A program made the translations under genes and the position numbers. The notes below the pieces were generated by a model. That model saw only the letters and a list, made by a program, of their open reading frames with translations, made no database searches and had not been told where the DNA came from. A stretch of DNA of 64,000 bases from Niastella sp. (GTDB taxonomy: Bacteria > Bacteroidota > Bacteroidia > Chitinophagales > Chitinophagaceae): the NCBI GenBank assembly GCA_017744515.1, contig JAGIBF010000003.1, forward strand, positions 62,001 through 126,000, read 5' to 3'. This document shows positions 43,213 to 52,167 of the stretch, in pieces; position 1 is the stretch's first letter; every line of letters begins with the position of its first letter.

Positions 43213-44482
43213 ATGCCCATATTCCCGAGAGCCAACCCAGCAGCAGGCAAACGAAAACAATGACGGGGGAGGGAAGGCGTGAAAAAGTGAGGAGTAGCCA
43301 GGTGCCTATGATCACGCCGATATTCAACAGGCTTACTGTTTTAAATTCCGTAATGGTGATGTCTTTCATCATGTAGCAGGTTGAAGCTACCATTATCCCC
43401 ACCACTACAGCATTGATTCCCTCCAATGCGCGGAACACGACTGCATAGCGCTGCAGGTTGTGCCATATCGGGAAAAAGAATAATACCAGCAGGGCGCTTG
43501 GCAGAAAGATGGCTACCGACCCTATTATACATCCCAATATTTGCCAGGCCGGGCCATTGTCATTCATGGCCATTCCACCCATGTAAGAGGAAATTGAAAA
43601 CACCGGTCCGGGGATAGCGCGTACGATTCCTGCGCCGGTATAAAAATCATCGCGCTCGATACTGATCACATTTTCTTTCTTGTATTGGTTGCTCCGGATT
43701 ACCTGTTCCGATTTCGGCCTTTCCACATATTGCTCGTACATCATCGGTATCAGTACCTGGCCGCCACCAAATACCAGGCTACCAAAACGGTAGGTATTCT
43801 CAATCAGGTTGAGGGGCCGGCGATTGGGCCAGTCCTGCGTCCGCGCCAATTCACTCACTACACCCGCGCTGATGAACAGGATAGCGAATAACCAGATGTT
43901 GCCCCACTTGATCTTTTTGGGCGGCACGCCTTTTTGCGGGATGCGCTTATCGCTGAGGTTGGTGACAAATCCACCTGCCACTATCAGGATGGGGAATACC
44001 CAGGGACTTTTGAACAGAAAGAATGTTGCGATAGCGCTGACGATCAGGATCACTTTGGTGATCGTATTGTGGATGGCCAGCCTGAATGATTTGGTAGCGG
44101 CAAATGCCAGGAAGCCTACTGCCATGGGCTGTATGAACTTAAATATACTGACGCTTTGGGAGCGTGCATCGAAATAGGGCAACAAAAACGAGAAGGCGCC
44201 CATCAGTATACAGGCCGGGGATATCCAAATAAGCAGGGTCAACACTGCCAGCGGCACTCCGCCTCTTTTGTACCCAATGAGGGTAAGTACCTGGGTGGAG
44301 GAGGCGCCGGGCAACAGCTGGCAAAAGGAGTTATAGTCCAGTACTTCTTTTTCGGTTACATCCTTCCGTTGGTGGACAAAGGTTTTCATTACCATACCAA
44401 AGTGACCCTGTGGGCCACCAAATGCTGAGATACTATGAATGAAAACAGCTCGAAGAAAGGGAATATGTCGTAACAGTACCAT
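43211..44482 (-). CDS. chrA: Chromate transporter family protein (two-domain CHR)
   Basis: 423 residues with about ten to twelve membrane segments in two repeated halves. The CHR signatures are [14 protein letters not shown] near the N-terminus, [20 protein letters not shown], and the second-half equivalent [20 protein letters not shown] followed by [19 protein letters not shown] proteins export chromate; whether this member exports chromate or another oxyanion is unknown. It starts a few bases upstream of an intergenic repeat. Confidence 0.9.
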   Translation of the reverse strand: MVLLRHIPFLRAVFIHSISAFGGPQGHFGMVMKTFVHQRKDVTEKEVLDYNSFCQLLPGASSTQVLTLIGYKRGGVPLAVLTLLIWISPACILMGAFSFLLPYFDARSQSVSIFKFIQPMAVGFLAFAATKSFRLAIHNTITKVILIVSAIATFFLFKSPWVFPILIVAGGFVTNLSDKRIPQKGVPPKKIKWGNIWLFAILFISAGVVSELARTQDWPNRRPLNLIENTYRFGSLVFGGGQVLIPMMYEQYVERPKSEQVIRSNQYKKENVISIERDDFYTGAGIVRAIPGPVFSISSYMGGMAMNDNGPAWQILGCIIGSVAIFLPSALLVLFFFPIWHNLQRYAVVFRALEGINAVVVGIMVASTCYMMKDITITEFKTVSLLNIGVIIGTWLLLTFSRLPSPVIVFVCLLLGWLSGIWA

Positions 44483-44523
44483 GAATAGAACGGGCGAAAG
44501 GTACTAAACTTCCAGAAGAGTCT

Positions 44524-44600
44524 GTCGAAGGGTGAGCCGCCCTTCGAGGGCGACCCACCCTTCGACAAGCCCAACGTCCCAAGCAAGTTCAGGGTGACAG
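44524..44600. repeat. 43-bp palindrome copy 2 joined to a CAGGGTGACAG unit
   Basis: 44524-44566 is nearly identical to 33994-34036. It runs directly into AAGTTCAGGGTGACAG (44585-44600), so both repeat families sit side by side here, between chrA and the serine hydrolase. Confidence 0.8.
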
Positions 44601-44610
44601 TGTAGTATAG

Positions 44611-45516
44611 TTATTTTGGTTTCCATTTCGAGCGGGGTTCGAAATGTTGCCAGAGGAGTGCCGATAGTTTACGGCATAGTGTCCAGGCTTCATTGGTGGA
44701 AGCCCAGCTCTGGTCTTCGAGGTTTTTGGAGCTGATCGTATATACGTATGGTCCACCGGGCGCCATCACCAGCAGGGTTTCATTGCGGGATTGGTTGACC
44801 TCGCCGGTTTTTGATGCTACAAATACGTAGGGCGGGATTTGGGAAATGCCGTTTACATCATGGTAATTTCTGCCCAGCACCCGCAGCATTCGTTCGCTGG
44901 CTTTTGGGCTGACGACTTCGCCCCGGTAAATTTTTTCCATGAGGGTCGATATTTCCCGGGGAGTGGTTTGTCCCCAGCCAAACTGTTTACGGTTTTCTTC
45001 CCGGCCTGGTGTCCGGGAGTTAACGCGGGTAAACCGGAGGCCAAGTGAATCCAGTATTTCATTGATGCGTGCACCTGTGCCCGCAAGGCTCTGGAGCCAT
45101 AGGCTGGCCGTGTTGTCGCTCATGGTCAGCATCAACATCATCACTTTGCTCAGTTCTATCTTTTCGCCATTCTTGAAAGAGCCAAGGATATCCACTCCGG
45201 CATACAGTAAGGAGTCCTTATATTCCAGATCCTGATTGTATTGGAGCTCACCTTTTTCAATTTTATCCATTACACCTACAAGGATGGGGACCTTCACGAT
45301 GCTGGCCGTTGGGAAGAGCGTGTCGGCCTGGAAGCCGGCGATCTTACCTGTGCGCAGATTTTTTACATAGATACCTACTACGCCTCTTACTTGTTGGGCT
45401 TTTACCAGTTCATTTATTTTTTCCTGTAGTTTGCGGTCGGTGCGTGTTTGTGCAGTCAGGCCGCTACTCATTATGGCGAGTAACAGGAAAGTGGTTAAAC
45501 TCTTGCAGGAAATCAT
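44611..45516 (-). CDS. Class A beta-lactamase-like serine hydrolase
   Basis: 301 residues with a signal peptide (1-23, ending in LTAQ). The active-site signatures are S72-I-V-K75, S133-D-N135 and K236-T-G238, all three of the class A set. The omega-loop Glu166 and Asn of true class A enzymes are not clearly present (segment SRTPGREENRKQFGWGQ), so it may be a related transpeptidase or hydrolase rather than a penicillinase. Periplasmic. The start was set at ATG 45516; the frame to 45567 is longer but lacks a signal sequence. Confidence 0.82.
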   Translation of the reverse strand: MISCKSLTTFLLLAIMSSGLTAQTRTDRKLQEKINELVKAQQVRGVVGIYVKNLRTGKIAGFQADTLFPTASIVKVPILVGVMDKIEKGELQYNQDLEYKDSLLYAGVDILGSFKNGEKIELSKVMMLMLTMSDNTASLWLQSLAGTGARINEILDSLGLRFTRVNSRTPGREENRKQFGWGQTTPREISTLMEKIYRGEVVSPKASERMLRVLGRNYHDVNGISQIPPYVFVASKTGEVNQSRNETLLVMAPGGPYVYTISSKNLEDQSWASTNEAWTLCRKLSALLWQHFEPRSKWKPK

Positions 45517-45637
45517 GGTTAACAGGGTATTTTGATGCCCTTTTCTAAATATAAGGATAGAAAGCACGAATCAGGGCGAATTACAAGAATTCATATTTTC
45601 GTTGTAACTAACCGTTAGTATTACCTGTAGTATTGAA

Positions 45638-46213
45638 TTATGTCCGATAATATCCGTTACGTTCTATCTCTTCGGCCACTTTATCGGGCACCAGGTAGCG
45701 GATGGACTTGCCTTCTTTGATCGTATTCCTGATGTGGGTGGCTGAAATTTCGAGGAGGGGCGCTTTCAATATTTCTACACGGGCGCCTTCGTAAGTAGTG
45801 GTGACCTCATGGCCGGGCCGTTTGTACACGTAGACCGGATAGTGGGTTAAAATATGCTGGTAGTTTTTCCAGCGGGGAAGGTTTTCAAAGCTATCGCTAC
45901 CCATGATGACCGCGAATTGGTGCTGCGGATATTTCTCACTGAGGTAGGTGAGTGTATCGACTGTGTAGGAAGGGCGGGGCAGGCGGAACTCAATATCCGT
46001 GACTTTCAATTCGTGGGAGTCTTCGATAGAGAGTTGTATAAAGTAGAGCCGGTGAAATTCATTCAACAAGCCCGCTGAGGGCTTGAGTGGATTTTGCGGC
46101 GAAACCACAAACCACACCTGGTCGAGACCGGTGTGTTGCACAACATGTTGTGCAATGATGAGGTGACCGTGATGTATGGGATTGAATGAACCGAAATAGA
46201 GGCCAACTTTCAT
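45638..46213 (-). CDS. nadD: Nicotinate-nucleotide adenylyltransferase
   Basis: 191 residues. The HxGH motif is H18-H-G-H in YFGSFNPIHHGHLIIAQ. Also visible are MGSDSFENLPRWKNYQHIL and the C-terminal SATHIRNTIKEG, giving the ISSTxIR-type signature. It makes deamido-NAD from nicotinate mononucleotide and so belongs to the de novo NAD route, as does nadA at 51157. It is 25 bases upstream of feoA. Confidence 0.92.
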   Translation of the reverse strand: MKVGLYFGSFNPIHHGHLIIAQHVVQHTGLDQVWFVVSPQNPLKPSAGLLNEFHRLYFIQLSIEDSHELKVTDIEFRLPRPSYTVDTLTYLSEKYPQHQFAVIMGSDSFENLPRWKNYQHILTHYPVYVYKRPGHEVTTTYEGARVEILKAPLLEISATHIRNTIKEGKSIRYLVPDKVAEEIERNGYYRT

Positions 46214-46238
46214 ACCGGCTGATAATGGTGAGTTGCAA

Positions 46239-46466
46239 TTATACCAATTCCTCTATAAATATATTGTCTGCTTCGTTGAGCCGGAGGCTAAGGTTGTAGC
46301 CAGCAACGCTGATGGAGATAGGATCGCCCAGGGGAGCAATTTGTTCTACTCTTACTGTTTCACCGGGTACGCAGCCCATTTCCATGAGCTTAAGGAAAAG
46401 ATCATTATCCTCGAAAGACATTATTCGTCCTCTTCCTCCTGACCTTAACTCTGATAATCTTTTCAT
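46239..46466 (-). CDS. feoA: FeoA-domain protein
   Basis: 75 residues: an SH3-like FeoA domain with MKRLSELRSGGRGRI at the N-terminus and MEMGCVPGETVRV, typical of FeoA. FeoA is a small cytoplasmic partner of the ferrous-iron transporter FeoB. No feoB is adjacent. The start was set at ATG 46466; the frame to 46565 is longer but the extension does not match the family. Confidence 0.82.
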   Translation of the reverse strand: MKRLSELRSGGRGRIMSFEDNDLFLKLMEMGCVPGETVRVEQIAPLGDPISISVAGYNLSLRLNEADNIFIEELV

Positions 46467-46610
46467 TTTGCTTTGTTTATATTCAACCTGCCTGACATCT
46501 ATAACAAGCGGGAAGCTAAATTGATCAATCCCGAAGCCTGGGGGTATTCGTTCATCGGGTAACAAATGTAGCTTTGTATTTCAATACATCTCTTACGATT
46601 TTCGAAACTT

Positions 46611-47051
46611 ATGAATGCATCTCCTGTTACTTTTCACTTCCTTAAAGCTATTTCACTTTCGAACAGACAAGGGCTGAAGGCCTTCATTCCTACCATCTTC
46701 AAAAGGGAGAAGATCTCTTTCAAGTCGCTGACCTATATCTTTTGTTCTGATGACTATCTGCTGGATATCAACCGCCAGTATCTGCAGCATGATTATTACA
46801 CCGACATCATCACTTTCGACCTTTCTGAAGGGGAGGGGGGTGTGGCCGGTGAAATCTATATCAGTGTGGACCGGGTCAAGGACAATGCTCGGCAATTCAA
46901 TACGACCATGGGGGAAGAGCTGCACCGGGTGATCTTCCATGGGGCTTTGCACTTGTGTGGGTACAAAGACAAGACGACCAGGGAGGAGAAGCTTATGCGG
47001 GAAAAGGAAGCTGAATACCTTGTGCGTTGGAAGAAGAAGGTCAACCGTTAA
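46611..47051 (+). CDS. ybeY: Endoribonuclease YbeY
   Basis: 146 residues. The metal site HxxxHxGY is FHGALHLCGYKDK, with H110 and H114 and no third His in the usual place; this variant is common in Bacteroidota. Upstream, TDIITFDLS is also typical. YbeY is needed for 16S rRNA 3'-end maturation and ribosome quality control. The following gene on this strand, mnmG, is 1.6 kb away. Confidence 0.9.
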   Translation: MNASPVTFHFLKAISLSNRQGLKAFIPTIFKREKISFKSLTYIFCSDDYLLDINRQYLQHDYYTDIITFDLSEGEGGVAGEIYISVDRVKDNARQFNTTMGEELHRVIFHGALHLCGYKDKTTREEKLMREKEAEYLVRWKKKVNR

Positions 47052-47302
47052 GTCCTTTCTCTACAATGCTTTTTGCAGGGAAGTCTGCTCTACCCTTTTC
47101 TCCTACCCATGTTTTTCTTTAGCCTTTTACAGAAAATGTATCTGCTCCGCCATCTCTTTTCGTATATTACAAGTATACAATTCTTCTATGACCAGCTTCG
47201 GTCTTCTTTTGAACGCTCATTTGACCAAACCCGCTACGGGACAGGGTTTGCCAGTTGGCAAAAGCACATTTCCGCGTCCGGCCTGCATTTGAGCCCTGTT
47301 GT

Positions 47303-47421
47303 CTTACTATTCCCTTGCTATTACCTTACTATCAGCTTACTATTGTCTTGCTTTTACGACGGAGTATCTATAGGGCTGCTATGAGACAGCTATACCGATG
47401 CTGCTTTATAGCTATGAAAGG
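47303..47421. repeat. 11-bp phased repeats, block A
   Basis: Five units begin CTTAC or CTTGC at 47303, 47314, 47325, 47336 and 47347, exactly 11 bases apart. After a phase shift, GCTAT/GCTGC/TCTAT recurs at 47367, 47378, 47389, 47400 and 47411, again 11 bases apart. Confidence 0.8.
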
Positions 47422-47557
47422 GCCTGCTCTTTTTAACACCCAAGGTTAACCTTTGGGTTCCTTTTCGCTACTCCCTGTTCAACATTGGGGCGCCAGCATC
47501 CCAGCTGTTTTTAGTGAAAATGGCTCTTTTGGACTTGTTGTGCTATTAATGCGGGAT

Positions 47558-47613
47558 TACTACGGCTTTACCACGGCTTAAGTACGGCTTGTGTATGGGG
47601 TTAACCATGGCTT
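47558..47613. repeat. 11-bp phased repeats, block B
   Basis: ACGGCTT or a near form starts at 47562, 47573, 47584 and 47595 (ATGGGG), 11 bases apart each; the next, ATGGCTT at 47607, is one base out of step. Confidence 0.7.
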
Positions 47614-48340
47614 ACCTGGTTGCTGTACTTAGTCTATTTAGTGCTTTACTTCTTTGCTTATCTGCTATAAATTACAGCGGAGATAGGTTCCCTGACAAAT
47701 AGCGTGACCGACATATCCGCAAAAGACCTGAAATGACCGGTCAAAACAGGACATTCCGGTCATATTGGTCGCCCCTTATAACGGGTCTTTTAAAGTTCCC
47801 CGTGAAAAGGAATCATTTGAGCAAGCAAGGAAGGCTGTATATGTAAAGGGTTATTTACCAAGTTCTGGTTTATGTACTTCCTGAACTTATAAATCGAGGG
47901 GGACTTAGTCGCTATGAAGAGGCCAACCGGGGAACCTGAAGAACTGGAAATTCATCACTGCCTCCCTACTCTCTGCAGGATACCTTACTACAACGTCGTT
48001 GAATTTAAAAACGAACATAAGGGAGAGCTTTATTGAACCTCCTTAAGGGATTTGTTTCCTCCAACAATCAGTATGCTTTGGATACGGCTGATCAAGAGCT
48101 CAGGGTGACTGTTTAGTCCCATCTACCCCGGCTTGGTTTTATCTTATTACAGGGAGGACTGAGTACATCCAACAACTTCCTTAAGATTATGGGATAAGTA
48201 CCCGACTATGGGTGGTTAAATAACCAAGGTAAACAGCAGGTTATAGCGTCAGTTAAAAGCCTCAACCTGTAAAAAATGTGTTCTTTCAGTGGCCTGCGAA
48301 AGGTTTTCAATACCCCAACATACTAAGCAGTATATCCTTT

Positions 48341-48356
48341 CGTTCCACGTGGAACA
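48341..48356. promoter_or_regulatory. Candidate parS centromere site 1
   Basis: CGTTCCACGTGGAACA. It differs from the ParB consensus TGTTNCACGTGNAACA only at the first base; the core GTTCCACGTGGAAC is a perfect palindrome. Confidence 0.75.
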
Positions 48357-48567
48357 GATAAAGAAGATTCAACAGCAGGACAATTGATAGAAATGCCACC
48401 GAAGGAGTAGTCGAGTCGTAGTAGAATGGTAGCGAGCCCTGTTACTAATTGTACAGTTTACCTACTGAACTCCTCCACAACCTTACATTTCCGGAAGAGC
48501 AATCCACAAGGAGTTCGATAGTGTTCCCAGAGCTATCTAAGAGCATATACCTACTAATTGAATACAA

Positions 48568-48583
48568 GGTTTCACGTGGAACA
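48568..48583. promoter_or_regulatory. Candidate parS centromere site 2
   Basis: GGTTTCACGTGGAACA. It also differs from the ParB consensus only at the first base. It lies 46 bases before the start of mnmG, just upstream of the promoter. Confidence 0.75.
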
Positions 48584-48592
48584 GGTTAACCC

Positions 48593-48621
48593 TTGAAACA
48601 CCCCGGGTTAATGTAACTTTG
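48593..48621 (+). promoter_or_regulatory. Promoter of mnmG
   Basis: TTG at 48593-48595 and TAACTTTG at 48614-48621, 18 bases apart; the ATG follows seven bases later. The -33 region begins ten bases after parS site 2, so ParB spreading could affect transcription. Confidence 0.65.
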
Positions 48622-48628
48622 CACCCTT

Positions 48629-50491
48629 ATGTTTCCAGAATACGATGTAATAGTGGTAGGCGCCGGCCACGCAGGTTGTGAAGCGGCAGCAGCAGCAGCA
48701 AACCTTGGATCAAAAGTCCTCCTGGTGACCATGAACATGCAGACTATCGCTCAGATGAGTTGTAACCCTGCCATGGGTGGTATTGCCAAGGGTCAAATTG
48801 TACGGGAAGTAGATGCTATGGGTGGTTACTCAGGCATTGTTTCCGATAAGAGTATGATCCAGTTCAGGATGCTAAATAAGTCTAAAGGTCCTGCCATGTG
48901 GAGTCCCCGGTCTCAAAATGACCGTATGCTCTTTGCTGCTACCTGGCGGGAGATGTTGGAGAATACTCCCAATGTTGACTTTTACCAAGACATGGTAAGG
49001 TCTATTATCATTAAAGACAACCGGGCTTGTGGTGTTTTAACAGGTCTGGGTCATGAAATAAAAGCCAAGGCAGTGGTAGTAACCAGCGGTACTTTCCTCA
49101 ATGGAGTGATCCATATAGGAGAGAAACGTTTTGGTGGAGGCAGGGTAGCAGAGAAAGCTGCCACTGGTATTACTGAACAACTGGTCGAACTTGGTTTCGA
49201 AAGTGACCGTCTTAAGACCGGTACACCTCCGCGCGTAGATGGCAGAAGCCTTGATTACTCCAGGATGGAGGAGCAAAAGGGGGATGATGAGATCGTAGGT
49301 TTCTCTTTCAAGGATGTACAGAAACCTCTGGAACAAAGAAGTTGCTGGGTAACTTATACCAACCAGGTTGTTCACGATATTCTTAAAACCGGTTTCGATA
49401 GAAGCCCTATGTACACCGGAAGGATAGAAGGGGTGGGTCCCCGTTACTGCCCCAGCATCGAAGACAAGATCAACCGCTTTGCAGAAAGAGACCGTCACCA
49501 GCTTTTCATAGAACCTGAAGGATGGAATACCGTAGAGATCTACGTGAATGGTTTCTCTACTTCCCTCCCTGAAGATGTTCAATACAAGGCCATGCAAACT
49601 GTTCCCGGTTTCGAGAACGTACGCATGTTCCGCCCGGGTTATGCTATCGAGTACGATTACTTTCCACCTACTCAGCTGACGCATGCACTGGAGACTAAAC
49701 TTATTGCTAACCTTTTCTTTGCCGGACAGATCAATGGAACTACCGGTTATGAGGAGGCAGCCTGTCAGGGATTGATGGCTGGTATCAATGCTCATCAAAA
49801 GGTGAGGGAACTGGAACCTGTTATTCTAAAAAGGAGTGACGCTTATATTGGTGTACTTATCGATGATCTTATCAGCAAGGGTACTGAAGAACCTTACCGT
49901 ATGTTCACTTCCCGGGCAGAGTTCAGAACCTTGTTAAGACAAGACAACGCGGATCTCCGGTTGACTGAGATGAGTTACAGGTTGGGTCTTGCCGGACAAG
50001 ACAGAATGGAAAAGGTTATTGAGAAAAGGAATGGTGCTGAAAAGATCAGGGGTATTCTGAAAGACCTTTCTCTTGATCCTGCTGAAGCTGATGCTTTCCT
50101 GCAGGAGAGGAATTCTGCTCCTTTACCTCATAAGCAAAAGAGCTTGCAGGTCTTGCTTCGTCCCAATATCTCTTTACCTGATATGATCGCTCATCTGCCA
50201 ACCATACAAAATGCGCTTACTGGTTTCTCCAAGGAATCAATCGAACAGGCAGAGATCCAGATCAAGTATGATGTTTATATCGAGAAGGAAAAGGAGATCG
50301 TTAAAAGGATGAGTCAACTGGAAGACTTGCTTATTCCTGAGAACTTCGATTATGAAAGGGTGGCTGCTTTATCGAATGAAGCGCTGCAAAAATTCAAACG
50401 CGTACGTCCCCGTACATTGGGTCAGGCCAGCCGAATCAGTGGTGTGAATCCAAGTGATGTACAAATACTCATGGTGTATATGGGTCGATAA
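48629..50491 (+). CDS. mnmG: tRNA uridine-5-carboxymethylaminomethyl modification enzyme
   Basis: 620 residues. The N-terminal FAD-binding motif is VVGAGHAGCEAA (9-20); MnmG signatures include CNPAMGGIAKGQIVREVDAM, GTPPRVDGRSLD and a C-terminal domain ending in RPRTLGQASRISGVNPSDVQ. With MnmE it modifies U34 of certain tRNAs. The older name gidA reflects its frequent location near chromosomal origins, which agrees with the parS sites upstream. mnmE is not in the window. Confidence 0.95.
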   Translation: MFPEYDVIVVGAGHAGCEAAAAAANLGSKVLLVTMNMQTIAQMSCNPAMGGIAKGQIVREVDAMGGYSGIVSDKSMIQFRMLNKSKGPAMWSPRSQNDRMLFAATWREMLENTPNVDFYQDMVRSIIIKDNRACGVLTGLGHEIKAKAVVVTSGTFLNGVIHIGEKRFGGGRVAEKAATGITEQLVELGFESDRLKTGTPPRVDGRSLDYSRMEEQKGDDEIVGFSFKDVQKPLEQRSCWVTYTNQVVHDILKTGFDRSPMYTGRIEGVGPRYCPSIEDKINRFAERDRHQLFIEPEGWNTVEIYVNGFSTSLPEDVQYKAMQTVPGFENVRMFRPGYAIEYDYFPPTQLTHALETKLIANLFFAGQINGTTGYEEAACQGLMAGINAHQKVRELEPVILKRSDAYIGVLIDDLISKGTEEPYRMFTSRAEFRTLLRQDNADLRLTEMSYRLGLAGQDRMEKVIEKRNGAEKIRGILKDLSLDPAEADAFLQERNSAPLPHKQKSLQVLLRPNISLPDMIAHLPTIQNALTGFSKESIEQAEIQIKYDVYIEKEKEIVKRMSQLEDLLIPENFDYERVAALSNEALQKFKRVRPRTLGQASRISGVNPSDVQILMVYMGR

Positions 50492-50529
50492 GAATGAATA
50501 TTAGAAAACAGAAAGCGTTTATAAAAGGG

Positions 50530-50566
50530 AAAGGGTGAGCCACCTTTGGAAGGTGACTCACCCTTT
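50530..50566. terminator. Hairpin after mnmG, related to the 43-bp palindrome
   Basis: AAAGGGTGAG at 50530 pairs with CTCACCCTTT ending at 50566, with an inner CACCTT/AAGGTG stem. It is 39 bases after the mnmG stop and is followed by CTCTTT, a weak U-tract. The arms share GGTGAGCC with the 43-bp repeats. Confidence 0.55.
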
Positions 50567-50612
50567 CTCTTTAAGAAGTGACATCCTTTAAGAGGATGAA
50601 AGCTTTGTTATT

Positions 50613-51086
50613 TCAGAATTGAATCGCAGCTACAATTTCTTCAAGGTAGCGTTGATCGGTCGTATCAAATTCATCCAACTCAGCGCTGTCTACATCCAAT
50701 ACTCCCATCACTTTTCCATTTCTTATTACCGGAACTACGATCTCTGATTTTGATAAACTGCTGCAGGCAATGTGACCTGGAAACTGTTCCACATCAGGAA
50801 CTATGAGCGTTTGCTTTTGTTCCCAGCTGCTTCCGCATACGCCTTTACCATAACGTATCCGTGTACACGCAATTGGTCCCTGAAATGGCGCCAACACCAA
50901 TTCGTCTCCTTTCACCAAATAAAAGCCGACCCAAAACCAGCCGAATTGTTCTTTCAATGCAGCTACTACATTGGCCAGGTTTGCTACCAGATCCGGTTCT
51001 CCTTCTATCAAAGCTTTGATCTGCGGTACCACTGATTCGTATTGCTCCTGCTTTGTTCCTTTCGACAGCAATAAATCCTCTGCCAT
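50613..51086 (-). CDS. Free methionine-(R)-sulfoxide reductase (GAF domain)
   Basis: 157 residues forming one GAF domain. Three cysteines at C74 (GPIACTRI), C84 (GVCGSSW) and C108 (GHIACSS) have the 10- and 24-residue spacing of the catalytic set in fRMsr enzymes. The SEIVVPV segment after C108 is also conserved. The enzyme reduces free Met-R-sulfoxide with thioredoxin and protects against oxidants in the cytoplasm. It reads toward mnmG. Confidence 0.9.
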   Translation of the reverse strand: MAEDLLLSKGTKQEQYESVVPQIKALIEGEPDLVANLANVVAALKEQFGWFWVGFYLVKGDELVLAPFQGPIACTRIRYGKGVCGSSWEQKQTLIVPDVEQFPGHIACSSLSKSEIVVPVIRNGKVMGVLDVDSAELDEFDTTDQRYLEEIVAAIQF

Positions 51087-51128
51087 TATATTAAATTAAT
51101 TTATAATTAAATAAAGTGTTCTTTATTT

Positions 51129-51152
51129 CCTTCGACAGGCTCAGGCTGACAC
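51129..51152. repeat. CCTTCGACAGGCTCAGGCTGACAC repeat unit
   Basis: A single unit of the intergenic family at the 3' end of nadA; the sequence starts CCTTCGACAGGCTCAGG. Confidence 0.65.
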
Positions 51153-51156
51153 AAAT

Positions 51157-52167
51157 TTACAATCCATACTTCGCACTGATCTCCAGCATACGTTCGATGG
51201 GTTTACGGGCAGCTGTACGCAGCTGCTCGTCCATTGTAATCTCCGGTGTTTCGTATTCCATACACAGGTATAGTTTTTCCAGTGTATTCAGTTTCATGTG
51301 TGGACAATCATTACAGGCGCAACTATTGTCCGGTGGAGCCGGAATGAATGTTTTATCGGGTGAAGATTTCTGCATTTGGTGCAAAATGCCTGTTTCTGTG
51401 GCCACAATGTATTCTTTGGCGCTGTCTTCCTGGGTGTATTTCAGCAGACCGGTCGTAGAGCCTATATAATCGGCTATCCGCAGGATTGGTTCCTCACACT
51501 CCGGGTGAGCTATTATCTTCGCCTGAGGGTGCCTTACTTTGAGTCTGGTGATCTTCTCGAGGCTAAATATCTCGTGCACCATGCAGGCGCCGTTCCATAA
51601 AACCATATCGCGCCCTGTCTTTTTGATCAAATAGGCTCCGAGGTTCTTATCGGGTGCAAAAATGATCTTTTGGTCTGCCGGCACACTTTCCACAATTTTT
51701 TGTGCATTGCTGGAGGTACAGATGATATCGCTCAGGGCTTTGATATCAGCTGTACAGTTGATGTAGGATATAACGATGTGATCGGGATGTTTCGCTTTGA
51801 ACTGCCTGAATAACTCAGGGGGAGCGCTGTCGGCCAGTGAACAGCCTGCTTTCAGATCGGGCAGCAGGACTTTTTTCTGCGGGTTCAGGATCTTGGCTGT
51901 TTCGGCCATGAAGTGGACACCAGCAAACACAATGATGTCGGCGTCCGTCTTTTCGGCTTTTTGGGCGAGGCCCAGGCTATCCCCGATATAATCGGCTACG
52001 TCCTGGATATCGGGCTCCTGGTAGTAGTGTGCGAGCACGATGGCATTTTTTTCTTTTTTCAATCGTTCGATCTCCGCAAAAAGATCAAGGGTCGGGTCTA
52101 CGTCCACATCCAAAAATCCTGCGCGGGCAACATTCTGTTTTGCTTCTCCTATGTGTATATCTTCCAT
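51157..52167 (-). CDS. nadA: Quinolinate synthase
   Basis: 336 residues. The enzyme condenses iminoaspartate with dihydroxyacetone phosphate and carries a 4Fe-4S cluster. The likely ligands are C109 in [14 protein letters not shown]195 in NGACMVHE and C285 or C288 in CACNDCPHM. Other conserved segments are [20 protein letters not shown] and [14 protein letters not shown]. nadB and nadC are not adjacent. The region upstream of its start is the candidate oriC. Confidence 0.94.
   Translation of the reverse strand: MEDIHIGEAKQNVARAGFLDVDVDPTLDLFAEIERLKKEKNAIVLAHYYQEPDIQDVADYIGDSLGLAQKAEKTDADIIVFAGVHFMAETAKILNPQKKVLLPDLKAGCSLADSAPPELFRQFKAKHPDHIVISYINCTADIKALSDIICTSSNAQKIVESVPADQKIIFAPDKNLGAYLIKKTGRDMVLWNGACMVHEIFSLEKITRLKVRHPQAKIIAHPECEEPILRIADYIGSTTGLLKYTQEDSAKEYIVATETGILHQMQKSSPDKTFIPAPPDNSCACNDCPHMKLNTLEKLYLCMEYETPEITMDEQLRTAARKPIERMLEISAKYGL

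Larger units (their letters stand above)
47052..48628. other. 1.6-kb gene-free region between ybeY and mnmG
   Basis: No credible ORF on either strand. It contains two blocks of 11-bp repeats (47303-47421 and 47558-47613), a short inverted repeat around 47734-47762 (TGACCGG/CCGGTCA), a CAGGGTGAC-type repeat unit at 48096-48111, and two parS-like sites (48341-48356, 48568-48583). Apart from these no known element was recognised. Confidence 0.6.

Noticed and set aside
47052-48628. Decayed gene or cluster of tRNA genes in the gene-free region
   Set aside because: No frame shows protein-like composition and no tRNA-like cloverleaf or T-loop sequence could be found by eye.
49037-49798. 253-aa open frame opposite mnmG
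   Set aside because: mnmG is unmistakable on the + strand; the opposite frame is antisense noise.
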